Shown here piece by piece: positions 1-8,044 of a stretch of DNA of 58,605 nt. Source of the DNA: an uncultured Spirochaetaceae bacterium (GTDB lineage Bacteria; Spirochaetota; Spirochaetia; Sphaerochaetales; Sphaerochaetaceae). Positions within the stretch are counted from its first letter, which is position 1. Each line of letters begins with the position of its first letter. The stretch lies in NCBI GenBank assembly GCA_944389025.1, contig CALXKU010000016.1, forward strand, positions 1 to 58,605, read 5' to 3'. Both the position numbers and the translations under genes were made by a program. The notes below the pieces were generated by a model. It saw nothing but the letters and a program-made list of their open reading frames with translations. It was not told the DNA's origin and made no database searches.

Positions 1-108
1 GCACTCTGATGACATGTTGAAGGCCCTTGCATACTGCTTCCTCGTCTCCTCTATAGCGGAGACCTCATTGTCTGTAAACTTTGGGAAAACAGTGACTGAC
101 CTTCTCAT
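1..108 (-). mobile_element. N-terminal fragment of a TnpB/OrfB-like IS605-family gene (runs off the window)
   Basis: An open frame starts with ATG at 108 and runs leftwards off the edge for 36 codons. It begins MRRSVTVFPKF and contains a basic, aromatic stretch ending RKQYARAFN. That resembles the N-terminal helix-turn-helix region of TnpB/OrfB proteins, where a YxxxYN-like motif is usual; the complete TnpB at the right edge has CRRLCNHL in the matching place. The assignment rests on a short stretch only. No good Shine-Dalgarno sequence precedes the ATG. Whether the gene is intact outside the window cannot be told. Confidence 0.4.
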
Positions 109-513
109 GTATGTAACATAGCACAATTCAAGGAGTTTTTTTTCAAAAAAATCACAATTACATTGGTTAAGCATTGTAATAATCGAAAAGTAACAGGACT
201 GATTGCCACTTCCTCCATCTTGATGTTCATCGTATGGTGTTTCCATTCACATCCTGAGGAATATTAATTTTGCCGCATTCATCCTGCAGGACAAGCCTGG
301 CAGGTTTTCTGGCGGCATATCTTATAAAACCATTTTACTAAGCTTAAGATATCTTTTTGACATTATTAAAAAAACTAGCTTTTGATGTTTGACAAACTGA
401 CAGGAATTCCATTTGACGTTTTGCAAAGCCTTGAGGAGATAATACTTACCAATATTTTGTCATCACTACTTTCCTTTTTTCCAGTTTCAATCTATTATAG
501 ACAAAGCATTGAT
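109..513. other. Intergenic region without a supported gene
   Basis: About 400 bases of AT-rich sequence separate the TnpB-like fragment from tRNA-Leu. On the minus strand (about 332 to 227) a 34-codon stretch without any start codon ends in TGA and encodes protein-like sequence (for example RLVLQDECGKINIPQDVNG). It may be a decayed coding remnant, which would fit an insertion-sequence junction, but I cannot name it. A TATTAT box at 493-498 is a plausible -10 for the tRNA; no convincing -35 is visible. Confidence 0.4.
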
Positions 514-596
514 GCCCAAGTGGTGGAATGGTAGACACAAAGGACTTAAAATCCTTTGGCCGTTAGGCCGTACGAGTTCGAGTCTCGTCTTGGGCA
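514..596 (+). tRNA. tRNA-Leu (anticodon TAA)
   Basis: The acceptor stem GCCCAAG pairs with CTTGGGC, followed by discriminator A. The anticodon loop CTTAAAA sits between AAGGA and TCCTT, giving anticodon TAA. A long variable arm (TGGCCGTTAGGCCG) marks a class II tRNA, as expected for leucine. The T arm is ACGAG-TTCGAGT-CTCGT. CCA is not encoded: the following bases are GCTT. A TATTAT -10 box lies about 16 bases upstream. Confidence 0.95.
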
Positions 597-802
597 GCTT
601 TATATTTTTCATTGAGCAACTTAGATTTTTGAATGATTCGCATAGGGTTGACAGAAAGTTTTTCAACTTACAAAAAGAATTTATAAATAAAGAAAGTTTT
701 TTTCATATTTCTTCTCTATAGGAGATATGAACGATTGAATAAATGTCCCAATACGTTCAAACTTCTTATTGAAGACTTAAGTCTTTCAGGCAATGTTATC
801 CT

Positions 803-1483
803 ATGAAAAAAGCGAAATGTTTAAAAAGAATCTCAGCACTTGTTCTATTTCTAGCTGCCATGACGAGTGTAAGCGCCGTCTCTTGGAAGGTTGGAACATT
901 CCTTGGTGCCCGATACAGGTCGACCTCATCAAGCCTTTTCTCATATGGTGCATTCGCTGCGGTGGACGACTTGTCCTTCAATTTCTCCGCCATTGGAGCT
1001 GAAGATTTCGCAGCAACGCTTTCGTATGATCTGAAAGTTGGAAAAACGATTCACAATTATTTCACCATTCATACTGATAACGTTCCCGGAGAGGGTGGAT
1101 TTTCAACGCTCTCATATCTTTTCTCCCAGCATTTTAAAAGCAGGCATCTATTCTTCTCCTATGCCCTCGGCGTGCAGGGTGGAATATCGTACTCGCCCTT
1201 CTCTCCCCCGTTCTTCTCACTCATACCTGCATATGACCTCAGGGTAGGATTCTGTCTTTCCCCATTCTCTCTCTCGATTTATACAACCACCGCCATGAGC
1301 GAGACGATAGAATGGAAGATGGTGTTAAATTCCGGCCTCTCAGCAGTCATCGCTCTCAGTGAGAAGCAATCAGTATTCGTTGATACCTTCATCGTCCTGG
1401 ATAATCTTATGGATGTGAGCAACTATCTTCTCTCTGGCTGGGCTCTGAGAGTTGGATATGCTTACAAGGGCGGTGCATTATGA
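803..1483 (+). CDS. Exported beta-barrel-like protein, function unknown
   Basis: The 226-residue product begins with a signal peptide (basic MKKAKCLKR, hydrophobic core, cleavage near VSA-VSW). The mature part alternates polar and aromatic/hydrophobic residues in short blocks and ends LRVGYAYKGGAL, a pattern seen in small outer-membrane barrels; I do not recognise the family. There is no Shine-Dalgarno sequence at the ATG. A perfect 14-base palindrome AAGACTTAAGTCTT lies about 20 bases upstream (772-785). The stop overlaps the start of the next gene (ATGA), so the two are translationally coupled. A similar barrel-like gene coupled to a lipoprotein occurs at 22122. Confidence 0.7.
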   Translation: MKKAKCLKRISALVLFLAAMTSVSAVSWKVGTFLGARYRSTSSSLFSYGAFAAVDDLSFNFSAIGAEDFAATLSYDLKVGKTIHNYFTIHTDNVPGEGGFSTLSYLFSQHFKSRHLFFSYALGVQGGISYSPFSPPFFSLIPAYDLRVGFCLSPFSLSIYTTTAMSETIEWKMVLNSGLSAVIALSEKQSVFVDTFIVLDNLMDVSNYLLSGWALRVGYAYKGGAL

Positions 1484-2475
1484 GAAAACATATCATACTG
1501 ATTATAATTTCAATTGTTCTCTCTTCCTGTTCCATCGTACCGATATGGAACATAGCAAAACTGAGAGAGAATCCGTTTGAGAGTGCAATCGACTTATCAA
1601 GAGAAGGACATATCATAAGACAGAATGTGAAAGATGGAGCGCTTGAGGTTGAGAATATACCTATCTCTCTCACCCCAGGCTCTCTGATATCCATCCCTCT
1701 TATAACGGATGTGCATGTCGGAAGGTCGGATAGCGGAGTCGAAGAACTGGAATATGAGGCATTCCTCTCATTTCTTGAAAATGGAGACTATCCATTTCTG
1801 ATAAACCTTGGAGATCTTGTCGACCAGGGCAGATTCGACAACAGCGATATCATCAGATTTTACAGCCTCGTTGCAAATAAGGTTAACGGGAATCACATAT
1901 ACGTGATCGGCAATCATGAGCTTCATGATGAGAGCCCTGAGAGGTTCGATACCCTTCTTTCCGCCATGCATCCTGGAAAGGAGACCTCAAGGATGGCACG
2001 CTATACCTTCGGACCCCTTTCAATATATAAGCTCGACAACTCACTGGGAGCGTTTGGAAAAGAACAGCTTGAATATCTTGAAGAGACGCTTAGTAAGGAT
2101 GAAAGCGAGTATAAGATTTTCATAGCTCATGTGAATGTTGCAACAGGTAGAACGGGGGACCATTCATTCGTAATTACGGGGATGTCGGACCAGAGAGAGG
2201 TGCACCGCATAATGCGTCTGATGGATGAGTACGGGGTTTCCCTACTTCTGACAGGGCACCACCATAAGGGCAACATCGAGTATCACTACACAGGATCGGC
2301 GGGAGAATTCAACGCGGCATCGTTTCATAGGCGAGACACGCTTACGGATTTTGAAAGCAAAGGCTACTTCTACATCCTTGAAATCGATACGCTTAAAAAC
2401 GAGATCAGGATAGTGCAATACATGAGCCAAAGCGCTCAAAAGACGGGAGAGGTGTTCACATTTCCACTCAGCTGA
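1480..2475 (+). CDS. Metallophosphoesterase lipoprotein
   Basis: The 331-residue protein has a lipoprotein signal (MRKHIILIIISIVLSSCS, Cys 17). All calcineurin-type metal-binding motifs are present in order: DVHVG, GDLVDQG, GNHE, HVN and GHHH. That predicts a two-metal phosphoesterase held on the periplasmic face of a membrane; the substrate is unknown. It starts inside the last codons of the barrel-like gene (ATGA overlap), so the two proteins are probably made together and may share a job at the envelope. Its 3' end overlaps the convergent MATE gene by 8 bases. Confidence 0.85.
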   Translation: MRKHIILIIISIVLSSCSIVPIWNIAKLRENPFESAIDLSREGHIIRQNVKDGALEVENIPISLTPGSLISIPLITDVHVGRSDSGVEELEYEAFLSFLENGDYPFLINLGDLVDQGRFDNSDIIRFYSLVANKVNGNHIYVIGNHELHDESPERFDTLLSAMHPGKETSRMARYTFGPLSIYKLDNSLGAFGKEQLEYLEETLSKDESEYKIFIAHVNVATGRTGDHSFVITGMSDQREVHRIMRLMDEYGVSLLLTGHHHKGNIEYHYTGSAGEFNAASFHRRDTLTDFESKGYFYILEIDTLKNEIRIVQYMSQSAQKTGEVFTFPLS

Positions 2476-3805
2476 AAATCCTCCGCCTCCAGTGGCCTGT
2501 AAGATAAAAATAAAGCGCGATAACCGTTGCCACAGACCATCCTATCGGCCAGCTTAACCAGATTCCAAGACTTCCGATATATCTAGAAAAAAGCCATGAC
2601 AGTCCGACACGAAGCATCAGGTCAATGAACGTGTCTGCCATGAAAGGCTTCATATCCCCTGCTCCACGGAGGACGGCATCGCACATGTTCTTGACTGCAA
2701 CTACAAGATAGAACGGGCTAACGATCAGAAGGAACGCCCTTCCCGTCTCCATTGCAAGCCCCGAGACATCATCAAGAAAGAGCTGAAGCACTAGATGTGA
2801 GCCGAGCGTGAAAAGCAGAATAACAGGAATCAGGAGACACTCCACGAATAACACTCCCGTCTTCCAGCCTTTTTTCACCCTGTCGAACTTTGCAGCCCCG
2901 ATATTCTGACTGGAGAACGAGCTTACGGCGTTTGCGAGAGTCGTGGTACTCGTTATGACCAGGTTATTGAGTTTTATTGCCGCACTGTAACCTGCGATGA
3001 CTGCACTTCCAAAGCCGTTTATAATCGTCTGTACCATGATATTCCCGACACTTACGAAACTCTGCTGGAGTATGGATGGAACAGCGAGGTATACGAGTTT
3101 GAAGAATATCTTCCTGTCAAAGATTTTTGCTCTTGCTATGCCCTTTGTAAGCGTAGCTATCCTTCTGTATAATACCGCGTTGGCAAGTATGCAGCTCACC
3201 CCTTGGCAAAGGAAGGTGGCCCATGCGACACCGTCAACCCCCATACCGAACGCCGTTACGAAAAGGATGTCAAGGAATATGTTAGCAGTGGAAGAAAAAG
3301 CGAGGAATAGAAATGGGGTCCTGCTGTCCCCAAGAGCTGAAAACACTCCCGTTGCAAGATTGTAAAAGAAAAGGAAAATCAAGCCATATATGTAGATATC
3401 GAGATAGAGGGCACTGTCTGTCATTATCTCATCGGGGGTGTTTATAAGAGTTAGTAAGCCATCCGTACCAAGTATTCCACCAATTGTAAGGAGGACTACC
3501 AAAACAAATGTCGCAACATAGCTTGTCGTAATCGCAGTCTTGACGTCAGCTATTCTCTTTGCCCCGAAGAACTGGGATACGAGTATGCTTGTTCCCATGT
3601 TGCATCCGAATGCGAAAGCTATAAAAATAAGTGTAATCTCATAGCTGTTTCCAACCGCAGCAAGTGCACTCTCGCTTATGAATTTACCTGCTACAAGGCT
3701 GTCGGCAATGTTATAAAGCTGCTGGAATACCATCGATAGCAGCAGAGGTATGGCAAAGCGGATTAGCACAGGAGCGACACGTCCTTCAGTAAGATCCCTG
3801 TTCAT
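2468..3805 (-). CDS. MATE family multidrug/metabolite exporter
   Basis: The 445-residue polytopic membrane protein has about 12 predicted helices and the MATE N-terminus (GRVAPVLIRFAIPLLLSMVFQQLYNIADSL). MATE proteins export cationic drugs or metabolites in exchange for sodium or protons; the substrate cannot be read from sequence. A promoter TTTACC, 17 bases, TATAAC ends 10 bases before the ATG, so the leader would be only a few bases long and there is no Shine-Dalgarno sequence. A second MATE gene lies at 49899 on the other strand; the two are clearly different proteins. Confidence 0.92.
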   Translation of the reverse strand: MNRDLTEGRVAPVLIRFAIPLLLSMVFQQLYNIADSLVAGKFISESALAAVGNSYEITLIFIAFAFGCNMGTSILVSQFFGAKRIADVKTAITTSYVATFVLVVLLTIGGILGTDGLLTLINTPDEIMTDSALYLDIYIYGLIFLFFYNLATGVFSALGDSRTPFLFLAFSSTANIFLDILFVTAFGMGVDGVAWATFLCQGVSCILANAVLYRRIATLTKGIARAKIFDRKIFFKLVYLAVPSILQQSFVSVGNIMVQTIINGFGSAVIAGYSAAIKLNNLVITSTTTLANAVSSFSSQNIGAAKFDRVKKGWKTGVLFVECLLIPVILLFTLGSHLVLQLFLDDVSGLAMETGRAFLLIVSPFYLVVAVKNMCDAVLRGAGDMKPFMADTFIDLMLRVGLSWLFSRYIGSLGIWLSWPIGWSVATVIALYFYLTGHWRRRIFS

Positions 3806-3871
3806 AACGCAGAAAGTTATAATTTAAAATCAGGTATTGGTAAATAGAGTCTTTTGTGCAATCATCTTCTC

Positions 3872-4642
3872 ATGGAGATTCTTGATTCGCATTTTCATAT
3901 TCACTCGATGGCAAAGAGAGGAGTCGATACCACACTCCCTCTTTCTCTTATCGGGATAGAGGTCGGAACCGAGCCAGGGGATTTCGAGAAAAGAAAACCT
4001 CTTATTCCCCATGGTATTGACTATTCGCACGCCGCAGGTCCATGGTGTGTCGCGGGAGAGGATTACGAGGGTGAGGAAAAAGCCACGGCGAAAATAAGAA
4101 ATGATTTTCTTCTCCACGGAGGTACGTTTCTCGGTGAAATCGGCCTCGATTATCACTGGATGTACGGAACGAAGGAAAAACAGATTGCACTTTTTGAGTC
4201 TCAGCTCGACCTTGCTGAGGAACTAAATCTTCCAGTGATCATACACTCGCGTGATGCCGACTCTGACATGGCGGCTATCATATCAAAAAGAAGCTTCCCT
4301 TGCTCTGGAATCATGCACTGCTTCTCATCCGATGTGAAAATGATGGAGAAAGCACTCTCAAGCAATCTATACATATCGTTTTCAGGGAATGTGACATATA
4401 AAACCAATCAGATGATCCAAGATGCGGCAAGAGCGGTTCCGGCAGAGAGAATCCTCTACGAGACGGACAGCCCCTACCTTGCCCCGGTCCCTTTTAGAGG
4501 AAAGCCCTCAAAGCCTGAGTACACCGAGTACACATCAGCATTTCTTGCCTCTTTAAGAGGCGCTGACGCGGATGAGTTCAGGGCGCTTTGCATCAGGAAC
4601 TTCAAAATACTCAGAACCCTTTCCTCAGGTTCTCTTCAATGA
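3872..4642 (+). CDS. tatD: TatD family metal-dependent hydrolase / deoxyribonuclease
   Basis: The protein is 256 residues from the ATG that gives MEILDSHFHIH. It carries the family motifs SHFHIH, GEIGLDYHW, HSRD, HCFS and ETDSPYLAP, which bind two metals in a TIM barrel. TatD proteins are 3'-5' exonucleases linked to DNA repair and quality control. An upstream TTG (3854) would add six residues, but the alignment-like start is the ATG, preceded by AATCAT six bases away, so a leaderless start is possible. The last 32 bases overlap the convergent gene that ends at 4611. Confidence 0.9.
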   Translation: MEILDSHFHIHSMAKRGVDTTLPLSLIGIEVGTEPGDFEKRKPLIPHGIDYSHAAGPWCVAGEDYEGEEKATAKIRNDFLLHGGTFLGEIGLDYHWMYGTKEKQIALFESQLDLAEELNLPVIIHSRDADSDMAAIISKRSFPCSGIMHCFSSDVKMMEKALSSNLYISFSGNVTYKTNQMIQDAARAVPAERILYETDSPYLAPVPFRGKPSKPEYTEYTSAFLASLRGADADEFRALCIRNFKILRTLSSGSLQ

Positions 4643-5261
4643 TCAGATCCCACTCGGGAGAAAATACAATGGCTGGATCAATCGTCTCAAGAGCGGCTGC
4701 ATCAAGATAAGATACAGCTATCTCAGGCTCATCCAGCGTGCGGATGAAACCGATTGTCTCATCAAGAGACAGCGTGATAATCAGGCCTGTGCCCACCCTT
4801 GTTTTATAAATGCCGTATTCCGAGCGATCAATTTTTCCATCATACGGGACGGCGTTAAGATCACCAACCCTCTCCACAAGAAAGGAGAGAACCGCCACCT
4901 CCTCACCATCGCTACTGTCATAAAGATAAGTGGCACCGTCTCCAAGCGAATCCACATATGGAGCTATCAGAGAAAGAGGATCATAGCTAACAATATATTC
5001 ATTCAATTTATCCAATCCGATTACGGAATGATTAATAATTAAATCAGCTTTATTCAAAATATCGTCATCCACATCAGTGACAACCCTAGTCCGGTAATGC
5101 AAACTAAAGAAATCAGGCTTTACAAGGTTATCTACATAATAAGGATCCGCCTCAGCGGTAAAGAAAACAACGAGAGGACGGGAGAAATAGAAGGAGAGAG
5201 CTGCAAGCAAAACAGCTAAAAGAAACGACAGCGATATAAGTAGGCCCTTTTTCTTTCTCAT
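4611..5261 (-). CDS. Membrane-anchored or exported protein of unknown function
   Basis: The 216-residue protein has one N-terminal hydrophobic segment (about residues 7-30, after MRKKKG) and no lipobox, then a soluble domain with many Asp residues (VVTDVDDDILNKADLIINHS). I do not recognise the family. The ADLIINHS and IVFSPEWDLIIEENL stretches suggest an alpha/beta fold like periplasmic binding proteins, but this is only an impression. TTGCAA, 17 bases, GATTAT ends six bases before the ATG and there is no Shine-Dalgarno sequence, so the mRNA is probably leaderless. Confidence 0.7.
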   Translation of the reverse strand: MRKKKGLLISLSFLLAVLLAALSFYFSRPLVVFFTAEADPYYVDNLVKPDFFSLHYRTRVVTDVDDDILNKADLIINHSVIGLDKLNEYIVSYDPLSLIAPYVDSLGDGATYLYDSSDGEEVAVLSFLVERVGDLNAVPYDGKIDRSEYGIYKTRVGTGLIITLSLDETIGFIRTLDEPEIAVSYLDAAALETIDPAIVFSPEWDLIIEENLRKGF

Positions 5262-5282
5262 GCGTGAATAATCGCATTATAA

Positions 5283-5297
5283 GTTGCAAATTGCAAC
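5283..5297. promoter_or_regulatory. Inverted repeat, possible operator
   Basis: GTTGCAAATTGCAAC is a 15-base inverted repeat around a central base. It covers the proposed -35 box (5291-5296) of the minus-strand gene at 4611-5261 and lies about 70 bases upstream of fba. Its size and position fit a binding site for a dimeric repressor acting on one or both genes. No regulator gene is next to it. Confidence 0.4.
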
Positions 5298-5367
5298 GAG
5301 ATGTTGCCTTAAACGTACATATTAAGTAAAATATTATCGATTAAATCAGCTAAGGAGGCTTATCTAT

Positions 5368-6366
5368 ATGGTCAGCTATAAGGAATTAGGTCTTGTGAAC
5401 ACAAGAGACATGTTCGCAAAGGCGGTTAAAGGCGGTTATGCCATCCCGGCATACAATTTCAATAACATGGAGCAGATGCAGGCAATCGTACAGGCATGTG
5501 TTGAGACGAAGAGCCCTGTCATCCTCCAGGTTTCAAAGGGTGCAAGGGACTACGCAAACATAAACATTCTTAGGAACATGGCCCGTGGAGTCGTAGAATA
5601 TGCTCACGAGCTCGGATGCGATATCCCAATCGTTCTCCATCTCGACCACGGTGACAGCTTTGAGACATGCAAGAGCTGCATTGACAACGGATTCTCTTCC
5701 GTCATGATCGACGGATCAAGCCTCCCCTATGATGAGAACGTTGCTCTCACAAAGAAGGTTGTTGAGTACGCACACCAGTTCGATGTCACAGTCGAGGGAG
5801 AGCTTGGAGTTCTTGCTGGAATCGAGGATGAGGTTCAGAGCGCTGTAAGCCACTACACAAGACCTGAGGAAGTTGAGGATTTCGTATCCAAGACAGGCGT
5901 CGATTCACTCGCAATCAGCGTTGGAACAAGCCATGGCGCATACAAGTTCACACCGGAGCAGTGCACAAGAAACGCAGACGGCGTTCTTGTACCACCAGAG
6001 CTCAGATTCGATATTCTCGCAGAGATCGAGAAGAGACTTCCCGGCTTTCCTATCGTTCTTCATGGATCCTCCTCCGTACCTCAGGAGTATGTAAAGATGA
6101 TCAACGAGCATGGCGGAAAGCTCAAGGACAGCGTAGGAATTCCTGAGGAGCAGCTCAGAAAAGCTGCAAAGAGCGCTGTATGCAAGATCAACATCGACAG
6201 CGACGGACGCCTTGCAATGACAGGAACGATCAGGAGAATCTTCGATGAGAAACCAAGCGAGTTCGACCCGAGAAAGTACCTCGGGCCTGCACGTGAGGCT
6301 CTCAAGCAGATGTACATGCATAAGAACATCGATGTTCTCGGATCCGCAGGTCACGCACTTGACTGA
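5368..6366 (+). CDS. fba: Class II fructose-bisphosphate aldolase
   Basis: The 332-residue enzyme cleaves fructose 1,6-bisphosphate into dihydroxyacetone phosphate and glyceraldehyde 3-phosphate in glycolysis. The zinc-site motif HLDHGDS, the DGSSLPYDEN loop, the GELG segment and the phosphate-binding GSSSVP and INIDSD regions are all present. Length and N-terminus fit the zinc-dependent class II family common in spirochaetes. A strong Shine-Dalgarno AAGGAGG precedes the ATG by about ten bases. A stem-loop with a T-rich tail follows the stop, so the gene is probably monocistronic and well expressed. Confidence 0.97.
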   Translation: MVSYKELGLVNTRDMFAKAVKGGYAIPAYNFNNMEQMQAIVQACVETKSPVILQVSKGARDYANINILRNMARGVVEYAHELGCDIPIVLHLDHGDSFETCKSCIDNGFSSVMIDGSSLPYDENVALTKKVVEYAHQFDVTVEGELGVLAGIEDEVQSAVSHYTRPEEVEDFVSKTGVDSLAISVGTSHGAYKFTPEQCTRNADGVLVPPELRFDILAEIEKRLPGFPIVLHGSSSVPQEYVKMINEHGGKLKDSVGIPEEQLRKAAKSAVCKINIDSDGRLAMTGTIRRIFDEKPSEFDPRKYLGPAREALKQMYMHKNIDVLGSAGHALD

Positions 6367-6388
6367 TCAGAGATTTTAGGATTATGAG

Positions 6389-6415
6389 AGGCAGGCTTAC
6401 ACCTGCCTTTCGTTT
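6389..6415 (+). terminator. Rho-independent terminator after fba
   Basis: AGGCAGG, six-base loop, CCTGCCT, followed by the T-rich stretch TTCGTTTTCTT, 22 bases after the fba stop. Confidence 0.75.
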
Positions 6416-6427
6416 TCTTGGGAGACG

Positions 6428-6718
6428 ATGATGAGATTCGCTTTTCTTATCATGGCAGATCATGTGATTGATTCCTCTGTGGAGCGCTCGTCTATATGCG
6501 ACGGACAGTTTTCGATAATAAGCGTCAATGATCTCTCCGGTGCCATAAAAGTTGCAAAGGAACTAAAGGCAAAAGGCGTCGGATGCATAGAGCTCTGCGG
6601 AGCGTTCACACCTGAGATGTGCTCTGCCATAATCGATGCTACGGAAGGTGAGATTCCTATCGGATATGTCACTCATCTGGAAAAACAGGATGAACTGTTC
6701 AGAAAAACATTCATCTGA
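6428..6718 (+). CDS. Small conserved-type protein, possibly DUF6506 family
   Basis: The 96-residue protein starts MMRFAFLIMADHVIDSS and is soluble with no signal peptide. It looks like a small alpha/beta domain (GQFSIISVNDLSGAIKVAKEL; GVGCIELCGAF; IPIGYVTHLEKQDELF). The pattern recalls the DUF6506 group of short bacterial proteins, but I cannot confirm it. Two adjacent ATG codons (6428 and 6431) could serve; GGGAGA lies just upstream. The gene sits alone between the fba terminator and the infC promoter. No function is proposed. Confidence 0.7.
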   Translation: MMRFAFLIMADHVIDSSVERSSICDGQFSIISVNDLSGAIKVAKELKAKGVGCIELCGAFTPEMCSAIIDATEGEIPIGYVTHLEKQDELFRKTFI

Positions 6719-6741
6719 TGAGGAAAAAGCAGCTAACTGTT

Positions 6742-6770
6742 TTGACATTAAGTTTTTAGTATGCTATTAT
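6742..6770 (+). promoter_or_regulatory. Sigma70-type promoter of infC-rpmI-rplT
   Basis: TTGACA (6742-6747), exactly 17 bases, then TATTAT (6765-6770): a near-consensus promoter. Transcription would start near 6777, leaving a leader of about 65 bases that contains the small hairpin TGTG-GAAA-CACA. This suits a highly expressed translation operon. Confidence 0.85.
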
Positions 6771-6842
6771 ACGTTTTCGTGTGTGGAAACACATAGACTT
6801 ATAGCTGAATTTTAAGGTTTTATGCCTTTTTAAGGAGTATTC

Positions 6843-7373
6843 TTGGCTACAAAAGATTTGAGGGTTAATCGCCAGATCAGGGCGCGTGAAGTTCTGGTAA
6901 TCGATGAGATGGGAAACCAGAGAGGTGTTATGGATGTACGCTCTGCAAACATGCTTGCAGAAGAAGCGGGACTGGACCTTGTGGAAGTAAGTCCCAATGC
7001 GAACCCTCCGGTATGTAAGATTCTGGATTTCGGAAAATACCGCTATGAGATGGAGAAGAAAAGTCGCGAGGCCAAGAAGAACCAGGTTGTAGTGAAGATC
7101 AAGGAGATCAGGATGCAGCCTAAGATTGAGAAGCATGACCTTGAGACGAAGAGCAAGGCTATTACCGAGTTCCTGCAGGAAGGGAACAAGGTTAAGGTTT
7201 CCATCCGCTTCAGAGGAAGGGAGCTTGCACATCCTGAGCTTGGAAAGGCAGTGCTTGACAGGATTCTGGACACGCTTACGGAAAACGGAGTCGCGTACAA
7301 TCTTGACAAAGGAGCACTGCTTGAAGGCAAGATGATGAGCATGACGCTCTCACCGATGAAGAAAAAGATTTAA
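6843..7373 (+). CDS. infC: Translation initiation factor IF-3
   Basis: The 176-residue protein binds the 30S subunit and checks start-codon pairing. N-domain (VNRQIRAREVLVIDEMGNQRGVM), Lys-rich linker (MEKKSREAKKNQVVVKIKEIRMQPKIEKHD) and C-domain (VSIRFRGRELAHPELG) are all canonical. The start codon is TTG, preceded by AAGGAG at normal spacing. In enterobacteria infC begins with the rare codon AUU so that IF-3 represses its own synthesis; the UUG here may allow similar feedback. It is the first gene of the infC-rpmI-rplT operon. Confidence 0.96.
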   Translation: MATKDLRVNRQIRAREVLVIDEMGNQRGVMDVRSANMLAEEAGLDLVEVSPNANPPVCKILDFGKYRYEMEKKSREAKKNQVVVKIKEIRMQPKIEKHDLETKSKAITEFLQEGNKVKVSIRFRGRELAHPELGKAVLDRILDTLTENGVAYNLDKGALLEGKMMSMTLSPMKKKI

Positions 7374-7450
7374 AAAGCCCCGTATGGGGTTTATAATAAA
7401 GATGTATGCAGGGGTTCTTGTTCCCTGCAGCACTGAAGGAAGGTAAGAAA
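7374..7450 (+). promoter_or_regulatory. Structured spacer between infC and rpmI, possible L20 autoregulatory site
   Basis: Two hairpins fill the gap: CCCCGTATGGGG followed by TTTATAAT (7378-7395), and TGCAGGG, nine-base loop, CCCTGCA (7407-7429). The Shine-Dalgarno of rpmI follows. In several bacteria ribosomal protein L20 binds an RNA structure near this point to repress rpmI-rplT. Position and structure fit, but the L20-binding fold is not proven here. Confidence 0.4.
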
Positions 7451-7648
7451 ATGCCTAAGATGAAAACAAGAAAGTCCGCAGCGAAAAGGTTCAAAGTAAC
7501 CGGCTCCGGAAAGGTTATCATCAAGAAGATGGGACTTCGCCATATTCTCACAAAGAAGTCCTCCAAGCGCAAGATGAACTTGAGACACGCTGGAGTACTT
7601 TGCGATTCAGAAGCAAAGAGAGCAAAGACAATGCTCCCTTACAGCTAA
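7451..7648 (+). CDS. rpmI: 50S ribosomal protein bL35
   Basis: The 65-residue basic protein starts [21 protein letters not shown], which is diagnostic for bL35, and has the usual length. The chosen ATG at 7451 follows AAGGAAGG; an upstream in-frame ATG at 7406 lies inside the structured spacer and is rejected. It is followed 15 bases later by rplT. Confidence 0.97.
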   Translation: MPKMKTRKSAAKRFKVTGSGKVIIKKMGLRHILTKKSSKRKMNLRHAGVLCDSEAKRAKTMLPYS

Positions 7649-7663
7649 GGAGGAGATGAGAAT

Positions 7664-8020
7664 ATGCCAAGAGCAGTTGACGGAACAAGGCGTAAGGACA
7701 GAAGAAAGAAGATTCTCGACCAGGCCAAGGGCTACTATGGTCGCAGAAGCACCAACCATCGCGTAGCCAAGGATGCTGTTGCCAAGGCTGGACAGTATGC
7801 ATACCGCGGCAGACACGAGAGAAAGAGAGATTTCAGGAAGCTCTGGATCGCAAGAATCAGTGCGGCTGTAAAGGCTGAGGGACTTAACTACTCACAGTTC
7901 ATGCACGGCCTGAAGCTTGCAAACATCGAGCTCAACAGAAAGGCACTTTCAAACATGGCCATCGAGGACAAGGCTGCATTCACAGCTCTCTGTGGTCAGA
8001 TTAAGAGCGTTCTTCAGTAA
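7664..8020 (+). CDS. rplT: 50S ribosomal protein bL20
   Basis: The 118-residue protein starts MPRAVDGTRRKDRRKKILDQ and contains AKGYYGRRS, YAYRGRHERKRDFRKLW and INYSQFMHGL-like blocks typical of bL20, an early 23S rRNA-binding assembly protein and, in some bacteria, a translational repressor of its own operon. An AAGGAGGAGATGAG Shine-Dalgarno precedes the ATG. Confidence 0.97.
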   Translation: MPRAVDGTRRKDRRKKILDQAKGYYGRRSTNHRVAKDAVAKAGQYAYRGRHERKRDFRKLWIARISAAVKAEGLNYSQFMHGLKLANIELNRKALSNMAIEDKAAFTALCGQIKSVLQ

Positions 8021-8044
8021 GTCCAATATCCAAAGGAGGGGTAG

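Noticed and set aside
227-332. Minus-strand 34-codon stretch that looks protein-like
   Set aside because: It has no start codon and a stop directly upstream. It may be a decayed remnant but is too short to call a gene.
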